64,000 nucleotides of DNA from Niabella sp. (lineage in GTDB: Bacteria > Bacteroidota > Bacteroidia > Chitinophagales > Chitinophagaceae), in the NCBI GenBank assembly GCA_017744715.1, contig JAGIAT010000008.1:1-64000 (forward strand), written 5' to 3'. Positions within the stretch are counted from its first letter, which is position 1, and each line of letters starts with the position of its first letter. This document shows, in pieces, positions 1 to 9,325 of this stretch. A program made the position numbers and the translations under genes. The notes under the pieces were generated by a model. The model was not told where the DNA came from. It ran no database searches and saw only the letters and a list, made by a program, of their open reading frames with translations.

Positions 1-66
1 TTCATACTCGCTTTGACCGGCATCAAAAGCAAAACAACTGTTTTTACCGGACACCAGTAGTTTCAG

Positions 67-596
67 GTTTCAGGTTAAATCCATTTTTATACTTGATGTG
101 CAATACTGAAAACTGAATACTGAAAACTGACTGCTAAAGGCTGACTGCTGAAAGCCTGTTTTACGTTTGAGGTTTCGTGTCGGGGATGTTTGATGCTTGA
201 TGTTGGGTTCTCGATTCTTGATTCAATGCCGTTTCCTTAGTAATTTTTACAGTTGCCACAGATTCACAAATTGCGCCTGCGGCGCTTTTCTGCGACATTG
301 TTGCTGTTAAATTGGACACCAATCTGTGCATCTGCGGCTTTAAGGAAAGGACTTTGATTCTTCCCCGAAGTTTCGGGGCTCGATTCATGTAACGCCGGTA
401 TGGATTTCGTTCGGGGAATAATTACAAAGCAGCAACGGCATCTTAACTTCTACATTTAATATTTTTCATTTGATATTTTACATTCCGAAGGAAGGGTTTC
501 AGGTTAAATCCGTTTTTATACCTGATGTGCAATACTGAAAACTGAAGACTAAAAACTAATAACTGAAAACTGACTGCTAAAGGCTGACTGCTGAAA
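67..596. repeat. Two-copy direct repeat in a non-coding region
   Basis: Copy A (about 67-153) and copy B (about 495-596) share the same order of words: a GGTTTCAGGTTAAATCC start, a TTTTTATAC segment, GATGTGCAATACTGAAAACTG, and an end with ACTGACTGCTAAAGGCTGACTGCTGAAA. Inside each copy the word ACTGAAA is repeated with small changes, more often in copy B. The DNA between the copies has a short perfect inverted repeat (CCCCGAA at 363-369, TTCGGGG at 372-378). The whole 1-705 stretch has no credible gene; the open frame at 161-388 has no recognisable family. Confidence 0.7.
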
Positions 597-741
597 ACTG
601 ATAGCTGAGGGCTTCTTCCCCTGGTTGGTTCCTGGCCTTTGATTTTTGAATCTTGAAATCTTTCTTCCGGAAACCCGGATCCTGGTATTTAGAGTTTAGT
701 ACTTTGTGTTTACTGCTTTCTTTCCCGTATTTTTAATCCCG

Positions 742-1428
742 ATGTTGCAAAAAATAATCGCTGCACTGGGTCTTTTGTTATGCATCGTTTCTATAAGCGG
801 ATGTGTTGTTTCGTACAGGAAGCGCCCAACCCGTTTGTATGAAGAGGTGCTTTCAAAAAAAATGACCTTTGACGCCGGTATCGTTCCCGGCTATCCGTTT
901 AAAGACGGGAAATGGGATTCAGTAATGAAAGGGAGGGTGCTCTGGGCGATCTACCTGTATGAGCAGGGGATCATCCGGAACATTATTTTTTCCGGGGGAG
1001 CCGTGTACTCGCCTTATTATGAAGCAAAAATTATGGGGCTTTATGCGCGGCAACTGGGCGTTCCGGAAAAACATATTTTTTATGAAACAAAGGCAGAGCA
1101 CAGTACGGAAAATATCTTTTATTCCTACCAGATTGCGCGGCAGCAGGGTTTTAAATCCATCGCCCTTGTTACCGACCCCTTTCAGTCGTCCATGATCAAA
1201 GGGTTTACCCGGCGCCGGTTTGCAACCCGTGTGGTACATATACCGTTTATGGTAGATACGCTAAAGAACCGTAGTCAGGTGGATGCGGTCATCGATCCCG
1301 CGCCGGCTTATGTACAGCCGTTTCAATCCATACTGGAGCGGGAAGGCTTTCTCCGGAGGTTTCGGGGTACCCTGGGGGCTTTTATTCCCTGGGAGGATAA
1401 AAGACGGAGAAGGGCCCGGCCCTTGTAG
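742..1428 (+). CDS. YdcF/DUF218-like protein
   Basis: A 228-residue protein of the DUF218/YdcF type, a Rossmann-like family found in envelope proteins such as SanA. The family pattern is visible in the short G-G-A turn after the first strand (FSGGAVYS), a following E-A-x-x-M helix, the E-x-x-x-x-S-T-x-E-N segment, and the ALVTDPFQ strand. The N-terminus is hydrophobic and has a Cys after ISG, so it is either a lipoprotein or membrane-anchored. I chose the ATG at 742 over the GTG at 706 because it puts the hydrophobic segment at the very N-terminus. The Lys/Arg-rich C-terminus is unusual but has no known meaning. The exact substrate is unknown for this family. Confidence 0.8.
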   Translation: MLQKIIAALGLLLCIVSISGCVVSYRKRPTRLYEEVLSKKMTFDAGIVPGYPFKDGKWDSVMKGRVLWAIYLYEQGIIRNIIFSGGAVYSPYYEAKIMGLYARQLGVPEKHIFYETKAEHSTENIFYSYQIARQQGFKSIALVTDPFQSSMIKGFTRRRFATRVVHIPFMVDTLKNRSQVDAVIDPAPAYVQPFQSILEREGFLRRFRGTLGAFIPWEDKRRRRARPL

Positions 1429-1499
1429 TACCGATCCGGCGCAAGCAATTTCGATCTTTAACCGTACGATTCCTGTGACCGCTATTCAATAATTTTCAA

Positions 1500-2516
1500 T
1501 TAATCTGCTACGGGTTCTTCCTGCCGGTTAAAGCTATACAGCAGGTAAAACAATGCCGGCAAAATGAAAATACTTCCTGCCAGGAGGGCTACCGCAAGTG
1601 CATGGATGGTTTTATCTGATCCTTTATGAATTAACAGCGACAGCCCTTCCGTATCTTTCAGGTTGATCAGTACCGGGTAGTGTTCATAAGTAATGGCTAC
1701 CAACAGGAGGGTTATTTGTGCCCCGGCAATGATCCGTAGCCAGCGGGTGGATCCCCGGAACAAGGAAACCCACATCCAGATTAGTGAAACAGCGGCCAGT
1801 ACCACACAGGCAATACTCACCGGATTTCCAAAAAGCCAGTGCGCCAGTGGAATGTTATCTGCATGGGCGGCCGCCAGCACCAGGACTGCAGCGGCAATGG
1901 CCGCGAGGCTCATGTGCCGGGCTTTTTGAATAAACCGTTGCCGCTCGGTTTCGGTTTTTGTTTCGCCGATAATAAAAACGGCGGCCAGGAAGCCGCAGAT
2001 CGTAGCCGTAAAAATACCTACCGAAACGGGAAAGAATCCCAGCCAGCTGAAAATATAGGCATCCAGGAAATGCGTGGCCTGCGGATCAATTTTTCCGGAT
2101 ACAGCACTTCCCGCAATGATCCCCAGGAATAACGGGGTAATCACACTGGAATACATAAACGTTTTTGAGTACACCACCTGCATTTTATCCTTTACGGCAT
2201 CGTAATTCCGGAAACTGAAAGCGGTACCCCGCGCCACAATTCCCAGCAGCATAATCGTAAGCGGAATGTGCAGATAAACAGATACCGTGGCATAGATTAC
2301 CGGAAAGCCCACAAAAAGGATCACAATGGCTATGATCAGCCACATATGATTGGCTTCCCAGATGGGGCCGATGGCGCGGTACATGACCCTCCGGGTTTGA
2401 TCTTTGCTTTTACGGGTTGAAAGAAATTCGAGGATACCGGCACCAAAATCGGCACCGCCCATCAACACATAAAGCAGGATCGATGCCCACAAATAGGCCA
2501 TTACTACATAAAGCAT
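1500..2516 (-). CDS. cydB: Cytochrome bd ubiquinol oxidase subunit II
   Basis: Subunit II of the cytochrome bd quinol oxidase, which with CydA reduces O2 to water at the inner membrane without pumping protons and works at low oxygen. At 338 residues the length is normal, with about eight to nine hydrophobic segments. The typical N-terminal stretch (LLYVLMGGADFGAGILEF) and an IGPIWEANHMW motif are both present. It lies 75 bp downstream of cydA on the same strand, so the two are one operon. No small cydX-like frame is evident after it. The gap between the two genes is a low-complexity tract of the kind seen before other genes here. Confidence 0.97.
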   Translation of the reverse strand: MLYVVMAYLWASILLYVLMGGADFGAGILEFLSTRKSKDQTRRVMYRAIGPIWEANHMWLIIAIVILFVGFPVIYATVSVYLHIPLTIMLLGIVARGTAFSFRNYDAVKDKMQVVYSKTFMYSSVITPLFLGIIAGSAVSGKIDPQATHFLDAYIFSWLGFFPVSVGIFTATICGFLAAVFIIGETKTETERQRFIQKARHMSLAAIAAAVLVLAAAHADNIPLAHWLFGNPVSIACVVLAAVSLIWMWVSLFRGSTRWLRIIAGAQITLLLVAITYEHYPVLINLKDTEGLSLLIHKGSDKTIHALAVALLAGSIFILPALFYLLYSFNRQEEPVAD

Positions 2517-2591
2517 GTTTTATTTATTGTTTATTGTTTTTGGTTTGTCGTTAACTTCAGACCTCAGACGATAAACCTCAAACGTCAAATT

Positions 2592-3902
2592 TTACGCTAC
2601 ATCATACAATTTTCCCACCATCTTCACCTGCCGGTATAAAAGCAGCATCACAATAACGCTCAGGGAAACATAAACGGCTGTAAAAATATAAAAGGAATAA
2701 ACGATACCGGGCATGGGTGTAACGGCATCCCGGGTGCGCATAATCCCATAAATGATCCAGGGCTGGCGTCCCACTTCCGTTACCGTCCAGCCGGCTTCCA
2801 CGGCAATAAATCCTACCGGGATGGCAATGGTAAACAGTTTCAGCAACCACCGCTTCTCCAGCCAGCTTCTTTTTCTCCACAAGGTAAAAAAGTAAAAAAC
2901 GGCGATCAGCAACATCAGCATCCCCAGGCCTACCATTACCTGGAAGGCATAGTGCGTAATGGCAACCGGAGGGTGCACGTCTTTTGGAAAGGCATCCAGG
3001 CCGGTTACGGATGTTTTAAAATTACCATGTGCCAGGAAGCTCAATGCACCCGGAATTTTCAGCGCATAATGTACGGTGTCGTTCTTTTCATCGGGAATGC
3101 CGCCAAGGATAAGGGCTGCTTTTTCTTCTGTTTTAAAATGGGCTTCCATTGCCGCCAGTTTTACTGGCTGGCGCTTTGCCACATCCTTGGCGGAAATATC
3201 GCCGCTGAGCGGCTGGAGGATAGCGCCGGCGCAGGCAAATACAGCCGCAATACGAAACGCCTTTGTATGAAATTGTATATGCTTCCGTTTCAGGATCATG
3301 AGTGCATGTACGCCTGCCACCGCAAATCCCGTGGCTGTAAGGGCCGCAAGGATCATATGCAGGGCCTGCGAGAACCAGGCATCGTTGAACATGGCCGCAA
3401 TGGGATCGATGTTCAGGTATTGTCCGTTCACATAATCAAACCCTGCAGGACTATTCATCCACGCGTTTGCCGCCACCACCAGGATACCGGAGGCCAGTCC
3501 GCTTACACCAACAATTACACCGGTAAACCAGTGAAACCATTTATTGAATTTGTTCCATCCATATAAATAAAAACCCAGTGCAATGGCCTCAATAAAAAAA
3601 GCCGTGCCCTCCAGTGAAAACGGCATACCAAAAATAGGGCCGGCATGTTTCATGAACTCCGGCCACAGCAAGCCCAGTTCAAAAGACAGTACCGTACCGG
3701 AAACCGCCCCGGTGGCAAAGAAGATGGCTACGCCCCGGCTCCAGGCGCGGGTCACATTGCGGTAAACAATGTTTCCAGTTTTGAGCCATTTAAAGTGCGA
3801 AACCGCCATAAAGAACGGCATGATCATGCCGATGCAGGAAAAAATGATGTGAAATCCTAAAGAAAGCGCCATCTGCGACCGCGCTGCGATAAAGTCATCC
3901 AT
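2592..3902 (-). CDS. cydA: Cytochrome bd ubiquinol oxidase subunit I
   Basis: Subunit I of cytochrome bd, which holds hemes b558, b595 and d and the quinol site. The N-terminus starts MDDFIAARSQMALSLGFH, and the His at residue 18 matches the conserved N-terminal heme ligand. GRQPW and a W-T-V-T-E-V segment near the C-terminus are family hallmarks. The protein has 436 residues against about 520 in E. coli, so it is a short-Q-loop form. It is the first gene of cydAB. A -33/-7 promoter of Bacteroidota type sits 46-76 bp upstream of its start. Confidence 0.97.
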   Translation of the reverse strand: MDDFIAARSQMALSLGFHIIFSCIGMIMPFFMAVSHFKWLKTGNIVYRNVTRAWSRGVAIFFATGAVSGTVLSFELGLLWPEFMKHAGPIFGMPFSLEGTAFFIEAIALGFYLYGWNKFNKWFHWFTGVIVGVSGLASGILVVAANAWMNSPAGFDYVNGQYLNIDPIAAMFNDAWFSQALHMILAALTATGFAVAGVHALMILKRKHIQFHTKAFRIAAVFACAGAILQPLSGDISAKDVAKRQPVKLAAMEAHFKTEEKAALILGGIPDEKNDTVHYALKIPGALSFLAHGNFKTSVTGLDAFPKDVHPPVAITHYAFQVMVGLGMLMLLIAVFYFFTLWRKRSWLEKRWLLKLFTIAIPVGFIAVEAGWTVTEVGRQPWIIYGIMRTRDAVTPMPGIVYSFYIFTAVYVSLSVIVMLLLYRQVKMVGKLYDVA

Positions 3903-3947
3903 AATGCATGGATTGGTTTAAAAAAGACCGCTCACCTGCGGTAGATG

Positions 3948-3978
3948 CAAAGATAGTCCAACGCTGCGATGAAACCAA
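3948..3978 (-). promoter_or_regulatory. Predicted cydAB promoter
   Basis: Read on the minus strand, TTGG (TTG at 3978-3976) is followed after 20 bp by TATCTTTG (3955-3948). This fits the Bacteroidota -33 TTG / -7 TAnnTTTG consensus exactly at the -7 box. It is placed about 45 bp before the cydA start codon. Confidence 0.65.
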
Positions 3979-4140
3979 TCGAACAAATGTCAGGAATATT
4001 TGCATCTTCAGATTCTTCCAGTTGCCTGGGCTCCAATGCCGGCGAACGATCTTGCTGAAGTGCCAAAATGAAGGAGGGCAGCCGGGTGTTGCCTTTTAAA
4101 GAGTAACAGCGTTTAACAGAATAAAACCAAACAGCATCAT

Positions 4141-4638
4141 ATGAAAAAGCATTCCATTGTGTTTATGTGCTGCTCCATGCTTCTTCTAAGCGTATGCAGC
4201 TGTGATCCTCGCCGGTCCGGCCTGATCAATTGCACAATGATCGGCTATGTCCGTACCCTGCAATTTGTAATTAAGGATAAAAGTACATCCGAAAACCTGA
4301 TTACAAAAGGGGTTTATAAGCAGGAGGCGATACGGCTTTTTTACGAAAATGCTCCCGGAAAGTATGATACCCTGTATCGTATGGGAGGACTTTCGAACAT
4401 GCCCAGGGATACGGTTGCGGTTGATCCGGATATTGATCATCCGGTTTTTAGCCAATCCAGGGAATTTTATATCAAATACAACGCTTCGGATATTGATACG
4501 TTAAGAATAGTGGCCAGGGCCGACCGGTCTAATGTTTGTAAAACTGAATATACGTTGAAGCAATTCTGGATAAATGGCAAGGTTGTAAATACACCCCGAA
4601 CTTCGACGAGGCCTTTGTTATTTATAGGTAATCTCTAG
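4141..4638 (+). CDS. Putative lipoprotein of unknown function
   Basis: A 165-residue protein with a lipoprotein signal: basic MKKH, a hydrophobic core, then a Cys in SVCSCDPR. The mature part looks like a beta-rich domain, with alternating polar/hydrophobic strands and no catalytic motif I recognise. It carries a few Cys residues after the lipobox. It stands alone, divergent from cydAB, and ends 300 bp before prfB. I do not recognise the family. The stretch 4639-4930 after it has no gene or clear structure. Confidence 0.75.
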   Translation: MKKHSIVFMCCSMLLLSVCSCDPRRSGLINCTMIGYVRTLQFVIKDKSTSENLITKGVYKQEAIRLFYENAPGKYDTLYRMGGLSNMPRDTVAVDPDIDHPVFSQSREFYIKYNASDIDTLRIVARADRSNVCKTEYTLKQFWINGKVVNTPRTSTRPLLFIGNL

Positions 4639-4930
4639 CTTTCCATAGGAAAGGCAATGGATATACATATTTTTTTCCGAGAGATTTTCAGGATACCGGA
4701 AAAAAAGTAAACTCATCGAATAAATGTCTTGAATGGACCTCCATGTCACACCTGTAGCCCATGTCCCCAGGAAAATAGCAGCACTGCCGCTGAACGGAGC
4801 GACGCAAGTAAAGCCCGATAGCAGCACCGGGGCCGGGCCCATCATTTAAAACCAATTGCCTCGTATGCAATCTGCAAGCACCTTATTGAACAATCGTTTG
4901 TGCAACCGGCCATAAATCAGAAATAGGCTG

Positions 4931-4938
4931 TATCTTTG
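4931..4938 (+). promoter_or_regulatory. Predicted -7 promoter element of prfB
   Basis: TATCTTTG is a perfect TAnnTTTG box and ends only 6 nt before the prfB ATG at 4945. No TTG is found at the usual 19-21 bp upstream. If the box is used, transcription would begin at or within a few bases of the start codon, giving a leaderless or almost leaderless mRNA. Confidence 0.45.
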
Positions 4939-4944
4939 CGCCCT

Positions 4945-6034
4945 ATGACACAGGAAAAATTACAGGATATGCGGTCCCGCGTTCTCGGGATAAGGAGGTT
5001 TCTTTGACGTCGAGAACCGTCAACAGAAAATCAATGAAGATAAACAGCTTTCGTTAAGTCCCGGTTTCTGGGACGACAACCAGCGTGCCACAGAAATTTT
5101 AAAGAATTTAAAGACCAATGAATACTGGATGAACCTGTTTCGGGAAGCCGAAACGGCAGTAGAGGATTTTGCGGTTTTGTTCGATTTCTGGAAGGCCGGT
5201 GATGCCACCGAGGCAGAAACCCAGGAAGCATATGATCATGCGTTGGGTGTGCTGGAGGATGCGGAGTTTAAAAGCACGCTGAACGAGGCGGAGGATGAAC
5301 TGCCGGCGGTGATCCAGATCAACTCGGGTGCAGGAGGAACAGAAAGCCAGGACTGGGCCGAGATGATTGCCCGGATGTACCGGATGTACGGCGAAAAGCA
5401 GGGCTGGAAAATTACGGAGCTGGACTGGCAATGGGGAGATGGCGCGGGTATTAAAACGGCAACCCTGCAGTTTGAAGGCCCGTTTGCTTACGGCTTTTTA
5501 AAGGCCGAAAGTGGTGTGCATCGCCTCGTGCGGATCTCGCCGTTCGATAGCAATGCCCGCAGACATACATCTTTTGCATCGGTTTTTGTGTACCCGCTGG
5601 TGGATGATACGATCGATATTGAGATCAAGGATTCCGAGGTGAAAATGGAAACGGCGCGCAGCGGCGGTGCGGGTGGGCAGAATGTGAACAAGGTGGAAAC
5701 AAAGGTATTCCTGACCCATATTCCCACGGGCATTGTAGTCGTTTGTCAAACGGAACGCACCCAGATGGGGAACCGGGAAAAAGCCATGCAGATGTTGAAG
5801 AGCCGGTTATATGAAGAAGAATTGCGCAAGCGTGAGGAGCTGAAGAATGCGGCCAATGCCAACAAGAAAAAAATTGAATGGGGCAGCCAGATCCGCAGCT
5901 ATGTATTCCATCCCTATAAAATGATCAAGGATCACCGTACGGAATACGAGGTGGGAAACGTGCAACCCGTGATGGATGGCGAACTGGATGGTTTTATCAA
6001 AGCCTACCTGATGCAGCGGAAGGAAACGGTTTAA
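4945..6034 (+). CDS. prfB: Peptide chain release factor 2, programmed +1 frameshift
   Basis: RF2 reads UGA and UAA stop codons and triggers hydrolysis of the finished peptide. The ATG at 4945 opens a 20-codon frame that ends at an in-frame TGA (5005-5007). A +1 slip at CTT-T-GAC moves into the long frame from 5006, giving 362 residues, the usual RF2 length. AAGGAGG (4992-4998), three bases before the CTT, acts as the internal Shine-Dalgarno stimulator. Downstream are SPF (about residues 198-200), the RF2 tripeptide that recognises stop codons, and GGQ (about 243-245), the peptidyl-transferase motif. The frameshift autoregulates RF2: low RF2 lets the ribosome pause at TGA and slip. A start at 5129 would drop about 61 residues and is wrong. 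Confidence 0.97.
5002..5008 (+). other. prfB programmed +1 frameshift site
   Basis: The heptamer CTTTGAC with TGA in the zero frame, preceded by AGGAGG and a TTT codon, matches the well-known bacterial RF2 recoding site (AGG GGG TAT CTT TGA C in E. coli). Confidence 0.95.
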
Positions 6035-6160
6035 ATAATGGGGAGTGCAACATCCATTTTTGATAAGCGGATCGGCAGGGACAGGAGCTGCTCAGGGCCT
6101 CAGGCGGCGGAGTGCTTCATTTCCAAATTAAAAATTTTCAAATCTTCAAATTGAGATAAT

Positions 6161-7792
6161 ATGCACCAGGGATCATTTTCTTACCCTTTGCCGGCCAATG
6201 AGCCGGTGCTGAATTACGCTCCCGGAAGTAAAGAACGGGAAAACCTGAAAGCCGCCATTGCGTTGCTGAAAGGCGAAAAACTAGATGTGCCCATGTATAT
6301 CGGGGCCGATGAGGTACGCACTTCTAAAAAGGAGTCGCTTCGTCCTCCGCATGAACATAAGTTTGTACTGGGCCAGTTTTCCATCGGTGAAAAGAAACAT
6401 GTGCAGCAGGCGGTGGATGCGGCGCTGGCGGCAAAACGATCCTGGGAAAATATGAGCTGGGAAAACCGCGCGGGTATCTTTTTGAAAGCGGCCGATTTGA
6501 TCGCTACCAAGTACCGTGGGCAGATGAATGCGGCTACCATGCTGGGCCAAAGCAAAAATGCTTACCAGGCGGAGATTGACAGTGCCTGTGAGCTCATCGA
6601 TTTCCTGCGGTTTAATGTACATTTTCTGAGCCAGATTTATACCCAACAACCCATTAGTGGTGCCGGAATGCATAACCGCCTGGAATACCGGCCCCTGGAA
6701 GGGTTTGTACTGGCCATTACGCCGTTTAACTTTACCGCTATTGGCGGAAACCTGCCTACCTCAGCCGCGATGTGCGGGAATGTGGTGGTTTGGAAACCGG
6801 CGCATACGCAGATCTATTCCGCGCAGCTTTTTATGCGCATTTTAAAAGAAGCCGGATTACCGGATGGAGTGATCAACCTGATTTACGTGGATGGTCCGGT
6901 GGTAGGCGAGGTATGCTTTAATCACCGGGAATTTGCAGGCGTACATTTTACCGGCTCTACGGGTGTGTTCAACCATATGTGGGAAACCATTGGGAAGAAT
7001 ATTCCCAAGTACCGGAGTTATCCGCGCATTGTAGGAGAAACCGGCGGAAAGGACTTCGTGATGGTGCACAGAAGCGCAGACCCTGGTGTGGTGGCAACTG
7101 CATTGTTACGGGGTGCTTTTGAATTTCAGGGGCAAAAATGTTCTGCAGCTTCCCGTGCGTACATACCGTCCAATATCTGGAAGGAGGTAAAGAAACTCCT
7201 GATCGAAGGCGTGAACTCCTTTAAGATGGGATCGGTAGAAGATTTTAGTAATTTTATCAATGCCGTGATTGATGAACGCAGCTTTGATAAAATAAAAGGC
7301 TATATCGATAAAGCTAAAAGAGATTCCAAAGCCAGTATTGTGGTGGGGGGCGCCTGCGATAAAAAAGAAGGGTATTTTATTCAGCCTACGGTGATCGAAA
7401 CGAAGGATCCGCAATATGTAACCATGTGTGAGGAAATCTTCGGACCCGTACTGACCGTATATGTATACCCGGCCGGAAGTTTTGAAAAAACGCTGGACCT
7501 GGTAGACAGTACGTCACCCTATGCATTAACGGGCTCGATCATCGCAACTGACCGTGCAGCCATCGAAACCGCAACAAAACGCCTGTCTAATGCAGCCGGT
7601 AATTTTTATATCAATGACAAACCTACCGGTGCTGTGGTAGGCCAGCAGCCCTTTGGTGGCGCAAGGGCTTCCGGTACCAATGATAAGGCAGGTTCTATCC
7701 TGAATCTTTATCGCTGGTTAAGCGTACGTACTGTTAAAGAAACATTTAACCCTCCGGTTGATTACCGGTACCCCTTCATGGCAGCGGAGTAA
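6161..7792 (+). CDS. pruA: L-glutamate gamma-semialdehyde dehydrogenase
   Basis: 1-pyrroline-5-carboxylate dehydrogenase oxidises glutamate semialdehyde to glutamate with NAD+, the second step of proline breakdown. At 543 residues it fits the stand-alone PruA type that is close to mitochondrial ALDH4A1. Visible are the cofactor region ITPFNFTAIGGN (about 186-197), a WKPAHT strand, the general-base Glu in GETGGKDF (Glu about 293) and the catalytic Cys in QGQKCSAASRAY (Cys about 327). The gene starts directly after a low-complexity tract at 6120-6160. No proline dehydrogenase gene is next to it. Confidence 0.96.
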   Translation: MHQGSFSYPLPANEPVLNYAPGSKERENLKAAIALLKGEKLDVPMYIGADEVRTSKKESLRPPHEHKFVLGQFSIGEKKHVQQAVDAALAAKRSWENMSWENRAGIFLKAADLIATKYRGQMNAATMLGQSKNAYQAEIDSACELIDFLRFNVHFLSQIYTQQPISGAGMHNRLEYRPLEGFVLAITPFNFTAIGGNLPTSAAMCGNVVVWKPAHTQIYSAQLFMRILKEAGLPDGVINLIYVDGPVVGEVCFNHREFAGVHFTGSTGVFNHMWETIGKNIPKYRSYPRIVGETGGKDFVMVHRSADPGVVATALLRGAFEFQGQKCSAASRAYIPSNIWKEVKKLLIEGVNSFKMGSVEDFSNFINAVIDERSFDKIKGYIDKAKRDSKASIVVGGACDKKEGYFIQPTVIETKDPQYVTMCEEIFGPVLTVYVYPAGSFEKTLDLVDSTSPYALTGSIIATDRAAIETATKRLSNAAGNFYINDKPTGAVVGQQPFGGARASGTNDKAGSILNLYRWLSVRTVKETFNPPVDYRYPFMAAE

Positions 7793-7870
7793 TTTTTGTT
7801 TGGGGTCTGATGTTTGAGGTGTAACGTTCGTTGCTCAAACATCAAACTTTAAACCTTAAACCTTTTTATA

Positions 7871-8398
7871 TTGAAACTGATTTTAAAAGCAGAAGAGATC
7901 GCAATCACCATCAAACGGCTGGCGCACCAGATCGTGGAGAATCATGAAGATTTTTCAAAGATTGCCATTATTGGTTTACAGCCAAGGGGTATTTTTTTGT
8001 CGAACCGCATTTATGCAGAAATACAAAAAATATCAAAGGGGCAGTCCATCGATTATGGGAAACTGGACATTACTTTTTACAGGGATGATGTACGGAATGA
8101 ACTGCACGCCGCTAATGAAACGGATATTCCGTTTTCTATAGAAGGCAAAGACGTGATCCTGATCGATGATGTATTGTACACCGGCCGCACAACCCGTGCA
8201 GCTTTTGATGCCCTGCTGGATTATGGAAGGCCAAAGAAAGTGGAGCTTTGTGTATTGATCGACCGCCGGTTTACCCGGGAGTTTCCGATACAGGCCGACT
8301 ATGTGGGCAAGTACATCGACTCTTTTGAAACCCAGAAAGTGCTGGTGCGCTGGGCAGAAAACAGCGACAAGGATCATGTAACGATGACGGAAGGATAA
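7871..8398 (+). CDS. pyrR: PyrR-type pyrimidine regulator / uracil phosphoribosyltransferase
   Basis: A 175-residue phosphoribosyltransferase-fold protein. The PRPP-binding loop VILIDDVLYTGRTTRAA (about residues 94-110) and the later DRRFTREFPI and YVGK segments match PyrR, which in Gram-positive bacteria binds pyr mRNA and also has weak UPRTase activity. The start is TTG at 7871, with no better in-frame ATG nearby. The gene is not beside pyrB or other pyrimidine genes, and I see no PyrR-binding leader, so here the role may be mainly enzymatic. A clear terminator follows. Confidence 0.88.
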   Translation: MKLILKAEEIAITIKRLAHQIVENHEDFSKIAIIGLQPRGIFLSNRIYAEIQKISKGQSIDYGKLDITFYRDDVRNELHAANETDIPFSIEGKDVILIDDVLYTGRTTRAAFDALLDYGRPKKVELCVLIDRRFTREFPIQADYVGKYIDSFETQKVLVRWAENSDKDHVTMTEG

Positions 8399-8417
8399 AA
8401 TAATTGATCGCATAAAG

Positions 8418-8451
8418 AAAAGGGTGTAAGGACGACTTATACCCTTTTTTT
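8418..8451 (+). terminator. Terminator after pyrR
   Basis: AAAGGGTGTAAG pairs with CTTATACCCTTT around a GACGA loop (one G-U pair) and is followed by a run of T. The rest of 8452-8655 has no gene. It contains a CTGTGAATATCTGTGAAATC word repeat (about 8559-8582) common in non-coding DNA of this group. Confidence 0.85.
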
Positions 8452-8655
8452 ATATCCCAACTTTTGGGATGGAATAGGAGCATTCGCAACATTAACCGGT
8501 CGTCTTTTAAGCGGGATCGCAGCGAAACGCTCGCAGGTTTTCAGACAACCAGGCATTCTGTGAATATCTGTGAAATCTGTGAGCGTTATAGGGGGACCTG
8601 GGGGTAAGAAAACGGCATTGCTTCAAAATACCCGGTCTGCCCGTCCACCGTTGCA

Positions 8656-9180
8656 TTATAGCCATATGTACGAAGTGCCGGTTAAAGCGCTATTTGTTTT
8701 CCAATCGCCATTTTTATGTTCATTCCACCACTGGCGGTACCGGTCGCTGAGCATCAATATTTCGGCGGTGGTAATACCTTTATATTTTTCGTTCACCCCT
8801 TTGGAAGTATCCACCAGGTAAGGAACCAGCGAGGAGGCACCCCGGATGCCATCCACGATCCATAACAGGCATTCTCCTAAAATAAAATAATCTCTGCCTT
8901 CCGGACGCGGACTGCGCGAAGAAATGGGGTTGGTCGGAAATTTTTGTAAGTGGGAGGTATCTCTCGATAATGCAATAAGGACCTCAATATGCTCCTGCCG
9001 GAACCGTGGCATTTGTAGCCATAGACGTTCTCCTTTTTCATTGCGCTCGTATTGGTTATAAGAGCCGTTTTTCAGTTGTTGTACAAATTTTTCAACATCA
9101 GGATTATTGAGATCGAAGCTGTTTTTTTTACAGCTCATTAGGCAGATGATGACTCCCGTAAACAACATCCATTTTTTCAT
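8656..9180 (-). CDS. Putative lipoprotein (DUF4943-like)
   Basis: A 174-residue protein. I start it at the ATG at 9180 (MKKWMLF), because this gives a clean lipoprotein signal with Cys in LMSCKK; the longer frame to 9333 would bury the signal. The mature part begins FDLNNPDVEKFVQQLKNGSY and continues with conserved-looking segments such as PRFRQEHIEVLIALS and RWW near the end. It resembles small Bacteroidota lipoproteins annotated DUF4943, but I recall this only from pattern and cannot confirm it. It lies downstream of a second lipoprotein on the same strand, 145 bp away. Confidence 0.72.
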   Translation of the reverse strand: MKKWMLFTGVIICLMSCKKNSFDLNNPDVEKFVQQLKNGSYNQYERNEKGERLWLQMPRFRQEHIEVLIALSRDTSHLQKFPTNPISSRSPRPEGRDYFILGECLLWIVDGIRGASSLVPYLVDTSKGVNEKYKGITTAEILMLSDRYRQWWNEHKNGDWKTNSALTGTSYIWL

Positions 9181-9325
9181 AATGATCTTGGTTTTATAAG
9201 CAGGTTGTTTAAATGCTCTTTGTGACAGCCATTCCCGCAGACGAGCGCTGATTGTTGCCATTAAGGTAAAAAGAATCCGCGAAAAGGTCGGAGCAAATGC
9301 ACGGTCAAACGATACGGTCACCGGG

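Noticed and set aside
161..388. Open frame on the minus strand in the first 700 bp
   Set aside because: It lies across repeated non-coding words, has no signal or family pattern, and its residues look like random translation.
7801..7870. PyrR-binding RNA leader before pyrR
   Set aside because: The gap is a low-complexity CAAAC tract without the conserved PyrR hairpin or an attenuator.
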